A DNA stretch of 64,000 nt from Paratrimastix pyriformis (GCA_027972325.1 JAPMOS010000118.1:17501-81500); one strand, 5' to 3'. Positions 52,004-63,645 are shown, counted from the first letter of the stretch. Translations and numbers: made by a program. Notes: generated by a model not told the origin, from the letters alone.

Positions 52004-53636
52004 TGTTGTGCATTGCCTGCGTGTGCCTGTTGCTCCCCGGCTATCCCCCTTGCTTGGAACACGCTCGAACTCTCGGTCTATCCTGGGAACTCCAACAGTG
52101 AATTCACTGGTCATCATCTCTTTTTTCTCTGAATCAAGTTTTCACCGCAATGCAAATTCCACCGGAGCTTCTCGAACTTTCAAAGAATCCATTCTTTGCC
52201 ACCTTTCTTGCAAGCATCGTACCCCAACAGCCTGTGGCCCCCGTAGAATTACTTCCCAAGCTAAGAAGCATTGATTTCCTCGCTCTCGTTCAGTGGAAAT
52301 CTGAAATCGAGCATTTCATTCTTTGCCAACCGCAGCTTCAATTGCCACCTCTTGCGTCATTGCTGAGTGCTGACATTGTGACCTTTTTGAAAGTGAGCAC
52401 TGCATCAACTGAGTTTCCTAAAGGACGCGAAGAGTTCATGGCATTACTTGATCGGGCATTCCGCCCGAGCAGCGCTTCCGACCGAATGGCGCTTTTGAAC
52501 ACGGTCTTCCTCTTGTCTCCCACGCGGCTCTCCACTTATCGCCTGGATGCCGCGAAGTACATTGACGAGTTCGATCGTCTCTGCACGGCACTCGCACTCC
52601 CCGACGTTTCTTACGCGGCATGTTTCCGCCGGGGGATCCGCGATCCCCATCTCACACGCTTTCTCTCGGATGTGGTTCTGTGCACCCCGGACACCGCCAA
52701 GACCAAGGGGGGGCTCGCCAAGGCCCTCTTGGATGCCGCCGAACAGATGGACACCCTGCAGCGTGAAGCGTCTCGTGCTGCCGAGGTCCTCGTCACCACC
52801 ACCGACCCGAACACCAACTCCACCTCGGTCTCCGTCGCTCCTCCCGCTGCGCCTCGCAACAACTCGCCTCCTCGTATCTCCGGTGCCTCTCGTGACTCCA
52901 CCCCACGGACCACTTCACCCCGTCGTGTCCCACCCCTTGACCTCGCGGAACGCCAGAGATGCGTCCATGACAACCTCTGTTTCCGTTGCAGGATGCCCAA
53001 CCATCGTGCATCAGACTGCCCAGTCTTCACCACTCCCGCGACCGCTCCCACCTCGGCCCCGGCCCCACGCCCATCCTCCTCAGAACTCCCAGCTCGTCGA
53101 TCCACTCGTGAGTCGAGACCTCCGGAGAGGCTCGGCTTCGAGAAGCACGCTGCCGCACTCATTGCCACCGGTGAGGGCTTGACCTCGCCACCTCAGTTCT
53201 CGCTCCAGACCCCAGAGGGCACTCGCGTCGCCTGCATCGTGGACACCGGCGCCAACGTGAGTTACGCTCCGCTACACTACCTCCGTTCTTTGAACCTCAA
53301 GATCGAGGAAGTCAGGGGTGATCCGGTGATTACCCTGGCCGACGACACTGCTGTCCCGATTGCTGGCGTGGCAGAGCTTGATCTGATCATTGCCGACCAC
53401 CCGCACCCGCACTGCCGAGTCTATGCCCTCGATGCCCCGGACGCATCTGCCCAGCAGCCCGAGATCCAGGACTACCTCATCGACCTCCGAGCCCCCTGCC
53501 CCCTCCTGTCCCGCGCCTCTTTCTTTGGTTAAGAAAGTTCGTGTTGTGCATTGCCTGCGTGTGCCTGTTGCTCCCCGGCTATCCCCCTTGCTTGGAACAC
53601 GCTCGGACTCTCGGTCTATCCTGGGGAACTCCAACA
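52004..53636 (+). mobile_element. Small LTR retrotransposon with gag-protease only (Ty3-like)
   Basis: LTRs of 94 and 95 bp (52,004-52,097 and 53,542-53,636) begin TGTTG and end CAACA. They differ at about two positions, so insertion is recent. A 4-bp target duplication TTTG flanks the element. The single open frame (52,150-53,532, 460 residues) has a gag helical region, a zinc knuckle CFRCRMPNHRASDCP and a retropepsin motif CIVDTGANVSYAP. There is no reverse transcriptase or integrase, and the space between LTRs leaves no room for them. The element looks whole for a non-autonomous type. Confidence 0.85.
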
Positions 53637-53665
53637 TTTGGGAAGATGAAGGTCGTCGAGATTGA

Positions 53666-54058
53666 TTACTCGTTCGCCGAGGCTCCGAGGCTGAACACAA
53701 GCGGCTCAGCGAATCCATCCCTCTCCATTGCCAATGTCAAGTTTCGATAGTTGGGCGAGGACGAGTCCAGAGGCTTCTTGAAACGAACCGGAACACGGAC
53801 TCTCTGCGACAGAAGAGACACCATCCAACAAACCACCAGGAAGACCACGATCACATTGATAGGGCCAGGACCCAATGCAGGTCCCCCCCTCACCCCACCA
53901 CAAAAGCGAAATATACCGACCTTGCCCTCACGTCTCATTTTGCTCGCAGCCTCCGATTGCGCGACAGCTGCTTCTGCTTCCCGTTTCTTCTCCTCGATCT
54001 TCCCGGCTTCTTCCATTTGCTCCATCGTCATCCCAGATTGTTCTTCAGTCTTGCTCAT
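53666..54058 (-). CDS. Small membrane protein with coiled-coil N-terminus
   Basis: About 130 codons from an ATG at 54,058. The first 45 residues are highly charged and likely coiled-coil (MSKTEEQSGMTMEQMEEAGK, KKREAEAAVAQSEAASKM). Then comes GIFRFCGGVRGG, a membrane segment INVIVVFLVVCWMVSLL, and a basic juxtamembrane stretch (QRVRVPVRFKKP). The last residues come from the shared motif (53,641-53,700), so the natural C-terminus may be replaced. Function unknown. It may be a host gene cut by elements, or cargo. Confidence 0.4.
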   Translation of the reverse strand: MSKTEEQSGMTMEQMEEAGKIEEKKREAEAAVAQSEAASKMRREGKVGIFRFCGGVRGGPALGPGPINVIVVFLVVCWMVSLLSQRVRVPVRFKKPLDSSSPNYRNLTLAMERDGFAEPLVFSLGASANE

Positions 54059-54099
54059 TGGAAAATAGCAAAAGGCAGCGAGAGAATCGACGCAAAAAT

Positions 54100-54505
54100 C
54101 GGGGCAAAGGAATTCAAAACTCAAGGGTCTATGCGACCGGGGAGGGAAATCGCGGATCCCCCGGCGGAAACATGCCGCGTAAGAAACGTCGGGGAGTGCG
54201 AGTGCCGTGTAAGTGGAGAGCCGCGTGGGAGACAAGAGGAAGACCGTGTTCAAAAGCGCCATTCGGTCGGAAGCGCTGCTCGGGCGGAATGCCCGATCAA
54301 GTAATGCCATGAACTCTTCGCGTCCTTTAGGAAACTCAGTTGATGCAGTGCTCACTTTCAAAAAGGTCACAATGTCAGCGCTCAGCAATGACGCAAGAGG
54401 TGGCAATTGAAGCTGCGGTTGGCAAAGAATGAAATGCTCGATTTCAGATTTCCACTGAACGAGAGCGAAGAAATCAATGCTTCTTAGCTTGGGAAGTAAT
54501 TCTAC
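54100..54505 (-). mobile_element. Antisense gag fragment of the same LTR family
   Basis: A partial, internally rearranged copy of the gag region seen at 52.2-52.7 kb lies on the minus strand. It has no LTRs and is broken. It lies within 1.9 kb of, and opposite to, the intact gag. Confidence 0.8.
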
Positions 54506-54532
54506 GGAAGTCCTTCGTGGACTCGGACTTCC
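54506..54532. repeat. Palindromic element-end motif
   Basis: GGAAGTCC (54,506-54,513) and GGACTTCC (54,525-54,532) form a stem with an 11-base loop containing TTCGT. The layout resembles AAGTCCG...CGGACTT at 12,755 and 27,499. Confidence 0.5.
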
Positions 54533-54627
54533 TAGATCCTCCAACGCTGTTGGTACCCCCCACCACCACTCTCTGATGGAGTGGCCCTATTATTAATCAC
54601 GTCCGAAACTTTAAAGATAAAAATTAT

Positions 54628-57310
54628 TTGTCGAGTTATTTTACTCGGAATAGATACCCTCTCCCAGGTTCTAAACCCCCAATCCCCGCGAATATTCGCG
54701 TGCTGTCTTGCTTCACTTCACTTCCGTTTCGTTTCCATATGTCTGCACCTACCGCGACTGCAACTGTTTCCGCCGCTGTTTCGACCTCTGTGACTGCTCC
54801 TGCTGGCCTTGCGACCCCTGCGCCTCCTGCTGGTCTTGCGGCTCCTACGGCCCCTGCGGGAAGTCAAGTTGCGGCGCCCGTGGCGCCGCCAAAAACACCA
54901 TCCGCGGGAATTTCAAGCCCCGTGGAAGACCCTTTTCTCACCCTGTTGGAAGGCGTGCCTCGTTTTCACAAGAAGCGCAGTGTGAAGGCCGGTCCGGCGG
55001 CGTGCGCTGTGGGTGGACCTGTGCCTATGGAGATCGTTGACATTGATGCAGAAGAACCTGCCAAGAATGCCGTCCCTGTGCCCCCTCCTGTGGCCACTAC
55101 TGACGTCCCGAGTGTTGAAGCTCGGAATCTTGCAGGTCTGTGTGACAATCGTGCACTTGCACTATCTCATAATGCCGGTCCTTCAGGTTTTCCTGACAAG
55201 GACGACGGTTTGGTCGTTTTGCCGGACGATTCTTCGTCTGTGGTGAACGACGGTGCTGAAGGCGACGCGGAAGCGCTGCCTGAGGACGCACCTGCTGAAG
55301 AGGACTTGGACCTTTTTGCTCCCAAGTCTCTGGCATCTGTGCCGGCCCACCTCATCGAGGCCGTCAAGGCGGGCAGGGAGGCGGTTCAACACGCACCGCT
55401 CCCTCACGCGAGCTTGCTGGCCTTGTGCAAGCTCTACCCGAGTCTGCCCTTTGATTTGAGACTGCCCCTGCGGCAGCCTGAGGCTGCCGCCATCGATGCC
55501 GCGGCTCTTCGCGGAAGTCCTTTGGGCTCCCCTGACGTCGAGAAGATTCTCGTCGCCATCGAGGGCCAGGCCGTGCTTTTGCGGCGGGTCCTCGTTTCTG
55601 CCCTGGGGCAGATGCTGGCCCCCGAGGCTGACCCAGAGCGGGTTGGCCGGGCCCTCCGCCACGCCTCTCAACTTACCGAGTATCTTCTTTCCTCGGTTGA
55701 GCGGACAAGGAAGCAGCGCTTGACGCCCTTCCTGCGCCCTTCAATGATGCTGGCTGCAGCCAGAGGCTGCACTGATGCGGGCGACATGTTCACCCGTGAG
55801 GAGGCCCTGGCACTGGAGAAGAGCGTCTCCGGCGCCCAGGCCACCCGCACCGCCCCCACGCTTGCGCAGGCCACACGGCAGTCGGCGAAGGATTCTTCTT
55901 CGACCGCACCGGCATCGGCCCGCCCTGGAATGCACCGTCAGCGCCCGAATAAGTTTGCGCGCTTCGGTAAACGCAACCCCACCAAACCCATTCCTCCCCC
56001 TGTTGTTTCGAAGAAACCGAAGGAGAAGTATGCGGGTTGCGAGGATGAGCTCGACTTTTTTCCTTGCAAAAGTGAGGGAAGAGTGCTCAAAGACACAGGC
56101 TTTGGAATTTTTTCCAAACAAATTACTGGCAAAACTGGACGCGTGGAAAGCGCTACAGGCGCCCTCAAGGGCGTTTGCCCTCGATACTATCGAACATGGG
56201 TTCAAAGTGCGGAAAGAGGTGATACCAGACAAACCTTTCTATCCAGCACATCGCCCGCTGGCACTCACGGCTCAAGCAGCGCAGGCTGTAGCCCTAGAGA
56301 TTGCCGAAATGGTAGAGCTGGGAGCGGCCAAAGAAGTGCCGCGGGAAACGCCTGGGCTCCTAGTACAGCAGTTATTTGCTGTCACGAAGCCAGACGGATC
56401 TTACAGACCTATACTGGACTGTCGGCCATCAAATCAGGACGTGGCGGATGTCCACTTCAAAATGGAGGGCATCCACGATGCCCTCCTGTTGATGGCCAAA
56501 GGCGACTTGATGAGCAAACTCGACTTACGGAAAGCCTACTGGCATCTGCGCGTCGAGGAACATTCCCAGCATCTGCTCGCCTTCCAATGGCAGGACCGAT
56601 TCTTCGTGTCCCTTGCTATGCCGTTTGGAACAAAGTTAGCGCCATACACATTCACGAAGGTCCTCAGACCAGTGATCGAGGAACTTCGGCGCAAAGGCGT
56701 CAGGTGTGTCACTTACCTGGACGACTTAATTATTCTCGCCGGCAGCCGCGAGGAGTCCCAGCTTCACACCCTTTGGGCTGTGCAGCTGTTCGTCAAACTC
56801 GGGTTCACAATATCCGAGAAAAAATGTGTGTTCGTGGGAACACAGAAAATTGTTTTTCTGGGGTTCGTCCTCGACTCCAACAAGATGACAATCTCATTGC
56901 CACCCGAGAGGGTGGAGAGCATCCTGTCACTGTTGGGACAGGTCAGGGGCAGGCCGTCAATCTCGACAGCCCTTCTGGCCCGACTGGTGGGTTGTTTGGT
57001 TGCCACCAGACCGGCGATCGAGCCGGCACACCTCCACCTGTTCCACTTGAACCGTTGGGCACGGCTTGGGGGCGGACATGTTCTTGGCGAAGCCGAGCGA
57101 CTTGCGGAAGAAGGCCTCGGCGCGGGCCGTGCAGAGGTCGGGTTGGGACGGGACGAGCCTGCTCAGCAGCGAGGCTCTGGACGAGGTGGAGTGGTGGGTT
57201 CAGAACCTCCCGTTGAACGGGATGGCTTCGACGGACCCTCGGCCCACCAGGACCCTCCATACCGATGCCAGCAACCTGGCATGGGGGGCAGCGCTTTACC
57301 ATACAGACAC
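54628..57310 (+). mobile_element. DIRS-like retroelement fossil B: gag and reverse transcriptase
   Basis: A long Ala/Pro-rich gag-type region (to about 56,060) is followed, in an overlapping different frame as is usual for DIRS elements, by a reverse transcriptase. The RT has QQLFAVTKPDGSYRPILDCR, MSKLDLRKAYWHLRV, MPFGTKLAPYTFTK, CVTYLDDLIILAG and VFLGFVLDSNKMTISLP. An RNase H-like start (LNGMASTDPRPTRTLHTDAS) appears near 57,220. The element is cut at about 57,310 by the LINE block. The RT differs from that of fossil A (YLDD versus YIDD, different gag), so two families are present. Apart from truncation and at most a few breaks it is well preserved. Confidence 0.75.
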
Positions 57311-58395
57311 ACCCGCTTTTTGATCATCTCCTCATACTGCGGCATCACCCCTTTCCAATGAAATCTTCCCCCTATGATGAGGTCCGCCACACTCCGAATC
57401 TTCCTTTCATGAGGGTCTGTCTGTGCTTCTTTGTTATCTTGCAGGGCTCCGCCATCTCTTCCAGTGTCGTCGGCATACCGTACTTCACTTCCTCCTTCAG
57501 TTTCTCACCGTCCCTCAGGATCGCCATGTCTCTCCTGTGCATCACCTGCAACGCCCCAATCACCACCCCCGGCATCTTCTCCTGCCCGTGCATCTTCACC
57601 CACTTCCCTGCATCATCCAACAGCGGCTCCCGCGTCGTCCACAATTTCTGCAGCAGCGCGATCTCCTCCCTCAGCACCACTCCACACCCCTGCTCGTCCG
57701 CCATTCTCCCCAGAATTTGTGTCATCACCATCATATCGTGGACATCAATCGGGTCCTTCAGCCCCATACCCCCTTCCTCCTCCGGAAAGAACAGCACCTC
57801 TGCCGGGTCGCATTTCCCGATACAACCTCCGATTTCCCTGAAAACCCTCGCATATCTTTGCTTCAGTGTTTCCAAGTCCCTTGTCGGCATTGGGCACTGC
57901 CTCGCCGTGTATTGTAGGCAAGTCGAGACACACTCATTATTCATTTGCACCATCAACCTCGGAGGGACCTTCTTGTCCATGAGCCTGTGCAGTCGCCCAC
58001 ACATTTTCTGGATCACCTTCTCCGTGTTGACCTTCATGTTCATCTCCTCATCTATCCATATCCCAAGATACCGAATTGCTCCACCCTTTTGCTGCACTCT
58101 GATCTTCCGACCCTCTCCCAGATCCAAGTCCGTCTTCCCCTTCACCCCGCCACACAGGTAGTCACACTTGCTCCACGACAGCTCCAACCAGCCTCTTCCA
58201 CTTTCCGCCTTACCGTATTCACCAAACGGACCATCTGTTCCCTTGTTCTCGTCACCAACATAATATCGTCCGCAAATGCCAAAACCTTTACCTTCCTGCC
58301 ACTATTCAGAATATAGCCCCCCTCCTGTCGTCTCACCTCCACCAAGACTCCCTCCATGAAGGAGATAAACAGCAGGCAGGACAACGGGTCAGCAG
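57311..58395 (-). mobile_element. LINE copy 2, inverted 3' part
   Basis: The minus-strand frame encodes the RT from PLSCLLFISFMEGVLVEVRR through KVLAFADDIMLVTRTRE (catalytic FADD intact) to MADEQGCGVV. It then goes beyond the point where copy 1 stops: VIGALQVMHRRDMAILRDGE, HRQTLMKGRFGVWRT and, in another frame, LIIGGRFHWKGVMPQYEEM. It ends near 57,311 against DIRS fossil B. At about 58,190 a short indel shifts the frame between EEAG and MELSW. Confidence 0.8.
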
Positions 58396-61067
58396 GGTTG
58401 GAGAAGTTGGGGAAGAGGAAGCAAGTCATGGAGATGTGTTCCTATATGTGGAGGGGCAGGAAAAGGCGTCGAGGATGAGGAAGTCGGCCCTGGGACCGGC
58501 GTTCGGAGGTGAGAAGATGCAGATGGGAGGTGGGAAGGCTGGGGAGCGGGGATGGGCCGGGGCGGAGCAGTGCACGGGGGTAGGAGTGGGAACCCTAGCC
58601 GCAGTGGGGGATAGTTACCCGGAAGTCAGGGTACCTGCGGGGGAAGGGAAGGGGGTGAAGGCGCGGAGAAGGAAGGGAAAAATGGATGCGCAGAGGAAGA
58701 AGAGGCAAAAAGCGAAGATGCTGGATATCGAGCGTGTGTATGATGAGAAGGCGGAGGCGGAAGAATTTTGTGGGGTGGAAAAGTGGTGCTGCGGAAAAAA
58801 GGAGGCTAACTTGAGGGCGGGGCTGCCGGGGAAAGAGGAGGATCGGGTGAGGGTGGTTGTTAAGCGGCACCCGAGAGGGGGGGTGATGATTGGGTATAGA
58901 AAAACATTGCAAGTGGCAGTGCGAAAGATTACGGAGGTGATTCCTGGTTATCTCATGTTTATGGACTGGACGGAGGGGAAGAATCAGATGAGACTCATCA
59001 ACATGTATTTTCCTACTGGGGACGGAGAGGCTAATGTGAGGGTAAGGAGTGTGATCCTGGAGCGGTTGGAGGAGTGTGTGGCGGGTGGGGCGTCGGATGG
59101 GAGAGGAGTCGTGGTGTACACAGATGCGAACGGATGGGCTAAGGAAGGAGGGGAGCAAGAGAAACTGGGATTGTATGATGTGGCAAAGATGGTGGGGAAG
59201 GCGGGGGAGATAACTTTTATCCGGAGCCGATGGGTGGGGTGGTGGCGAAAGAAGAAGGACATGAAGAGAAGGGGAGGGCCCGGTTGGATTTGTGCCTGTC
59301 GACGCAGGGGCGATGGGGAGGGTGCTGGATAATTTGTTTGTTTGGCGGAACGATGAGATTCAGTGGCAGGCGGTTACGGATCACCACATGATTGTAACGG
59401 ATCTCCGGAACATGGCGCCCTCTGCGGTGAAAATGGCTCGGAGGAAGGTGGCTATCTGCCCCTCCCGGACTGAGGTGGAGGCACTGTTGCGGGAGAAGAA
59501 AAAGGAGGAGTATGAAGCTATGGTCGGGAAAATGGAAAAGTACCGCGGGAAGGTTGCGCAAATGCTGCGAGAGGCAGCGGTGAAGGGGGAGGAGCCATCA
59601 TTTGAACAGATGAGTGAGTTTCTTCGAGTGACAGCGGGCTGCGTTTTCGGCTATAGAGATATGATGAATACGGATCGGGATTACGAGCCTTTCAGAATGA
59701 AGAAATTGAGGAGGAGAGCGCTGGCGGAGGAGGACTTGAGTAAGCGGAAGGAGATGTTGAGACAGTTGGCGAAGATGAGGTCGGTGCATTACTGTAAGAG
59801 AGATAGGGCGTTGGAGGGAAAGCGCAGGCGTATTGACAAGGGTATCATGACGGATGGTGCGGCGCCAATTACATCATATGCGACTCGTAATGCGGAGGGG
59901 AAGGTGGACAGGGTGGTGTCGGACCCGGCGGAGGTTAAGAGGGGATGGTGGGGTTTCATGGCGGAGCTTGCAAGAAGGAAACTGCCGTTGGGGGATGGGG
60001 GGCAGAGACAGAAGGAGGCGAAGGGAGGCGTGGGTGAAAGGGGAATTATGGCCCCTCTGTCGATGCATGATATCCAGACGATACTGGGGGCTTTGCCGGA
60101 CGGGAAAGCGGCTGGCCCGGATGGAGTGACGGCGGAGATGGTCCATGCTTGTCAGGACGAAATTAAGGAGTGGTTGGGGAGGCGATACAATGAGATGTTG
60201 GAGAAGTGTGAGGTTCCTAAGGAGTTGAAACTCAGCTCGGTCTATATGGCAACCAAATCGCAGACGGAGCATCCGGGGGATCCGGCGGGAAGAAGGCCTA
60301 TAACTTTTATTCAGGTCTTTCTAAAAGGATTGCAGGTAGTGATTGCATCGAGATTTCAAGACTGGTGCGTTGAAAGAGGGTCTTCGGGGCGGAGCAGTTT
60401 GGTTTCTTGAGGGATCGGAGGATTGAGACACCGATTGCCGAGATTTTGGGGGTGTTGACGGACTCGAAGATTATGGGAGGTAAGGAGTTCCACATGTGTG
60501 CGCTAGATATAAAAAAGGCCTATGATACAGTGGACATGGAGGCGCTCAGAAGGGGGTTGAGAAGGATGGGAGTGGAAGAGGGATTTGTTGGGTATGTGGA
60601 CAGCTTGTATGAGGGGAGAAAGGCGCGTGTGATCACGGGGTATGGGTTGACGGATAGCTACGACATTGAGAGGGGAATTAGTCAGGGGGACCCGCTGTCT
60701 TGCCTACTGTTCATCTCCTTCATGGAGGGAGTCTTGGCGGAGGTGAGACGACAGGAGGGGGGATATATTCTGGATAGTGGGAGGAAGGTAAAGGTGTTGG
60801 CGTTCGCGGACGATATTATGTTGGTGACGAGAACAAGGGAACAGATGGTCCGTTTGGTGAACACGGTAAGGCGGAAAGTGGAAGAGGCTGGTATGGAGCT
60901 GTCGTGGAGCAAGTGTGACTACCTGTGTGGCGGGGTGAAGGGGAAGACGGATTTGGATCTGGGAGAGGGTCGGAAGATCAGAGTACAGCAAAAGGGTGGG
61001 GCAATTCGGTGAACATGAAGGTGAACACGGAGAAAGTGATCCAGAAAATGTGTGGGCGACTGCATAG
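58396..61067 (+). mobile_element. LINE copy 2, plus-strand 5'/middle part
   Basis: It starts inside the USP His box (VGEVGEEEASHGDVFLYV) and runs through the basic linker, endonuclease and RT to GRKIRVQQKGGAIR, ending at KMCGRLH. It lacks the start of the endonuclease: VRVV joins directly to VKRHPRGG, about 60 codons missing. A further ~25 bp after GGAIR are also missing. The RT includes DIKKAYDTVDMEAL and VLAFADDIMLV, which the inverted part also encodes, so the two halves overlap by about 400 bp. Both frame changes of copy 1 are present here too. Confidence 0.8.
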
Positions 61068-61162
61068 GAAGTCAGATAAGCTAAACGCGAGTATCGTGCG
61101 TTCGGACGGGAGCATCGTGCATTGAATGAAATAGCGGGTTCAATGTCGGAAACGATGGGTTA

Positions 61163-61260
61163 CGGGTCCAGGACAACCCATAAAAATTCCGCGCGGAAGT
61201 CTCTGGTCGGATCGACCAGGGTGATAGCCACCTGCATGCGCTAAACGCGATCTATGTAAC
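61163..61260 (-). repeat. Dispersed repeat, inverted copy
   Basis: Inverted match to 637-670 (61,163-61,196), with GCTAAACGCG nearby at about 61,080 and 61,237. The order of motifs is similar to the left-end copy. Confidence 0.6.
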
Positions 61261-61267
61261 ACCGCGC

Positions 61268-62005
61268 GTCCTGATCGCGGTGGCATCGCGGTGGCCGATC
61301 TGAGAGTCGGAAACCCCGGCCCCATGGTGGGGGCCCCCTGGGCGCGTGTCGGGGTTCCATCCCCGCCGGTTATGGGACGGGTAATAGTCGCACAAGTTTG
61401 TATAGGCCGAAAACGCGTTTTGCCCCGAATCGACCCCAGGAAAAATTTTGCGGGGGTGCACTCCAGGTACTCGAATGACGCTCCACCACGACCCCGATCG
61501 AGTGGCTACCTCAGATTTTGAAAATTCAAATTTTGAATTCGGGGTATGGTCGACCGCGCCAATCACAACTCATACAACGCTCCGGAGCTCGTCCTGATCG
61601 CGGTGGCATCGCGGTGGCCGATCTGAGAGTCGGAAACCCCGGCCCCATGGTGGGGGCCCCCTGGGCGCGTGTCGGGGTTCCATCCCCGCCGGTTATGGGA
61701 CGGGTAATAGTCGCACAAGTTTGTATAGGCCGAAAACGCGTTTTGCCCCGAATCGACCCCAGGAAAAATTTTGCGGGGGTGCACTCCAGGTACTCGAATG
61801 ACGCTCCACCACCACCCCGATCGAGTGGCTACCTCAGATTTTGAAAATTCAAATTTTGAATTCGGGGTATGGTCGACCGCGCCAATCACAACTCATACAA
61901 CGCTCCGGAGCTCGTCCTGATCGCGGTGGCATCGCGGTGGCCGATCTGAGAGTCGGAAACCCCGGCCCCATGGTGGGGGCCCCCTGGGCGCGTGTCGGGG
62001 TTCCA
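61268..62005 (+). repeat. 323-bp tandem satellite, 2.3 units
   Basis: Units start at GTCCTGATCGCGGTGGCATC, at 61,268, 61,591 and 61,914; the last is cut at about 62,005. Units are almost identical, so the duplication is recent. No gene is seen. Confidence 0.95.
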
Positions 62006-62047
62006 CTTTCTCTACAAGGGGCGTGCGCGTCCTTTCTATTGACCCCT

Positions 62048-63286
62048 TCACATATCAACCATTTTCGCAGCAAAAGTTTCGGGAGAAGTCACCAAAAGAT
62101 CCAGATCCTCACGTGTAACACGACGGGTCACATCATCAGCCAGGATAATATCAGGATCCATCACAAATTCATCCCACCGTCTGGCAAGAAATAACACGTA
62201 ACTGCAGACTTCACACAGGCACTCGGCACCCAGGTGTTGATGCCGACGCGCCACATCCAGAGGGATATAATCGGTCACACCAAACAGAGGAAGGAGGTGC
62301 CCACACTCAGACGGGGCTGGGCTTTGGAGAGGCCGCATAGAATCCAAAAGAAAAAGGATCTGATCCTCAATGTCATACACAAACAACACAAAGTGCCCGC
62401 CTCCGCGTACCTCGGTGTGAATGGGGCACGCCACAAATCGACACCCCGGCATGCCACACACATAGCGCGCATTGGGCTGGAGGTGACAAAGGGATGGGAT
62501 AAAATCAAACGGGGTTCGAGAGGCAAAGAGGTGACGGATAGCACGCAGGTAAACATCCATGAAACGAGACGGCAGAAAATCATGGGATCTCACACAGGCA
62601 AGATCCTCATGAAAAATATTAAAAGCAAAAAAATAAGACTGGACTTGGGAAGGGATGTTCGAGATCGGAAAGCAGAGATCGTACTTAGATCTGGCTTCAC
62701 TCTGCGACCATGCCCCCGGGGCCGATAAACGGGGAGTCCGACGACGAGAAACGAGAGCAGGAGAAGGGGAGGGAATCACCGGGGGAGGAGGTGAGGAAGG
62801 CAACAGCGGGGGAGGCAAAAAAAATGGGGACGGCTCCAGCAACCCCGGGGTGAAAGCATCTTGGCGGAGGGGAGTCGATGGCCGAAGTGAGGAGGGAATA
62901 ATCGCCTGCCGGGACGGGGCCAGGGACGGTGGCGGTGGCGGGGGCGGGGGCGTCACCTGCGTGTCGCCCGACTCGCAGAGCGGGGACCGGGGCGGGGGTG
63001 GGGGCGGCTCGTCGGTCTCGGCCGACTCATTGGGCGGGGGCCTGGTCGGGCCGGCCGACTCATCGAGTGTGGGTGTGGACGGTGGCGGTGGCGAGGGCGG
63101 GGGCGGTAGCGGGGGCGGTGGCGGGGGCGTCACTTGCGTGTCGCCCGACTCGCATAGCGGGGACCGGGGCGGGGGCGGGGGCGGCTCGTCGGTCTCGGCC
63201 GACTCATCGGGTGGGGGCAGCGGGGACGGTTGCCGGGGCGGCTGCTGGAACGTTGTCGGCGGCGGGGGCGAGGGCGGGGGCGTCAC
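62048..63286 (-). CDS. ULP1/C48-like cysteine protease with proline-rich N-terminus
   Basis: 412 codons, intact. Residues 1-~125 are Pro-rich with a duplicated block (DESAETDEPPPPPPRSPLCE then SGDTQVTPPPPPP). The C-terminal domain begins KYDLCFPISNIPSQVQSYFF. It has the protease signature: PIHTEVRGGGHFVLFVYDIE (His), ILFLLDSMRP (Asp), then QHLGAECLCEVCSYVLF, where Gln lies six residues before Cys exactly as in Ulp1/SENP enzymes. Such enzymes remove SUMO or similar modifiers; relatives also occur in DNA transposons and as adenain-type viral proteases. Which applies is not shown. The first Met lies inside the Pro-rich repeat and the frame upstream enters a 41-bp satellite, so the true start or an upstream exon is uncertain. 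Confidence 0.65.
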   Translation of the reverse strand: MTPPPSPPPPTTFQQPPRQPSPLPPPDESAETDEPPPPPPRSPLCESGDTQVTPPPPPPLPPPPSPPPPSTPTLDESAGPTRPPPNESAETDEPPPPPPRSPLCESGDTQVTPPPPPPPPSLAPSRQAIIPSSLRPSTPLRQDAFTPGLLEPSPFFLPPPLLPSSPPPPVIPSPSPALVSRRRTPRLSAPGAWSQSEARSKYDLCFPISNIPSQVQSYFFAFNIFHEDLACVRSHDFLPSRFMDVYLRAIRHLFASRTPFDFIPSLCHLQPNARYVCGMPGCRFVACPIHTEVRGGGHFVLFVYDIEDQILFLLDSMRPLQSPAPSECGHLLPLFGVTDYIPLDVARRHQHLGAECLCEVCSYVLFLARRWDEFVMDPDIILADDVTRRVTREDLDLLVTSPETFAAKMVDM

Positions 63287-63353
63287 CTGCGTGTCGCCCG
63301 ACTCGCATAGCGGGGACCGGGGCGGGGGCGGGGGCGGCTCGTCGGTCTCGGTA

Positions 63354-63645
63354 TGGGGGTTATAGCCACCACCGGCATCCGGGTGTCCGGTATGGGGTGA
63401 TAGCCACCACCGGCATCCGGGTGTCCGGTATGGGGGTTATAGCCACCACCGGCATCCGGGTGTCCGGTGGGGGTTATAGCCACCACCGGCATCCGGGTGT
63501 CCGGTATGGGGGTTATAGCCACCACCGGCATCCGGGTGTCCGGTATGGGGGTTATAGCCACCACCGGCATCCGGGTGTCCGGTATGGGGGTGATAGCCAC
63601 CACCGGCATCCGGGTGTCCGGTATGGGGGTTATAGCCACCCCATA
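63354..63645 (+). repeat. 41-bp minisatellite, seven units
   Basis: The unit contains GGTTATAGCCACCACC, then GGCATCCGGGTGTCCGGTAT and a G-run. Seven copies of GGCATCCGGGTGTCC. It lies directly upstream of the protease ORF. Confidence 0.95.
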
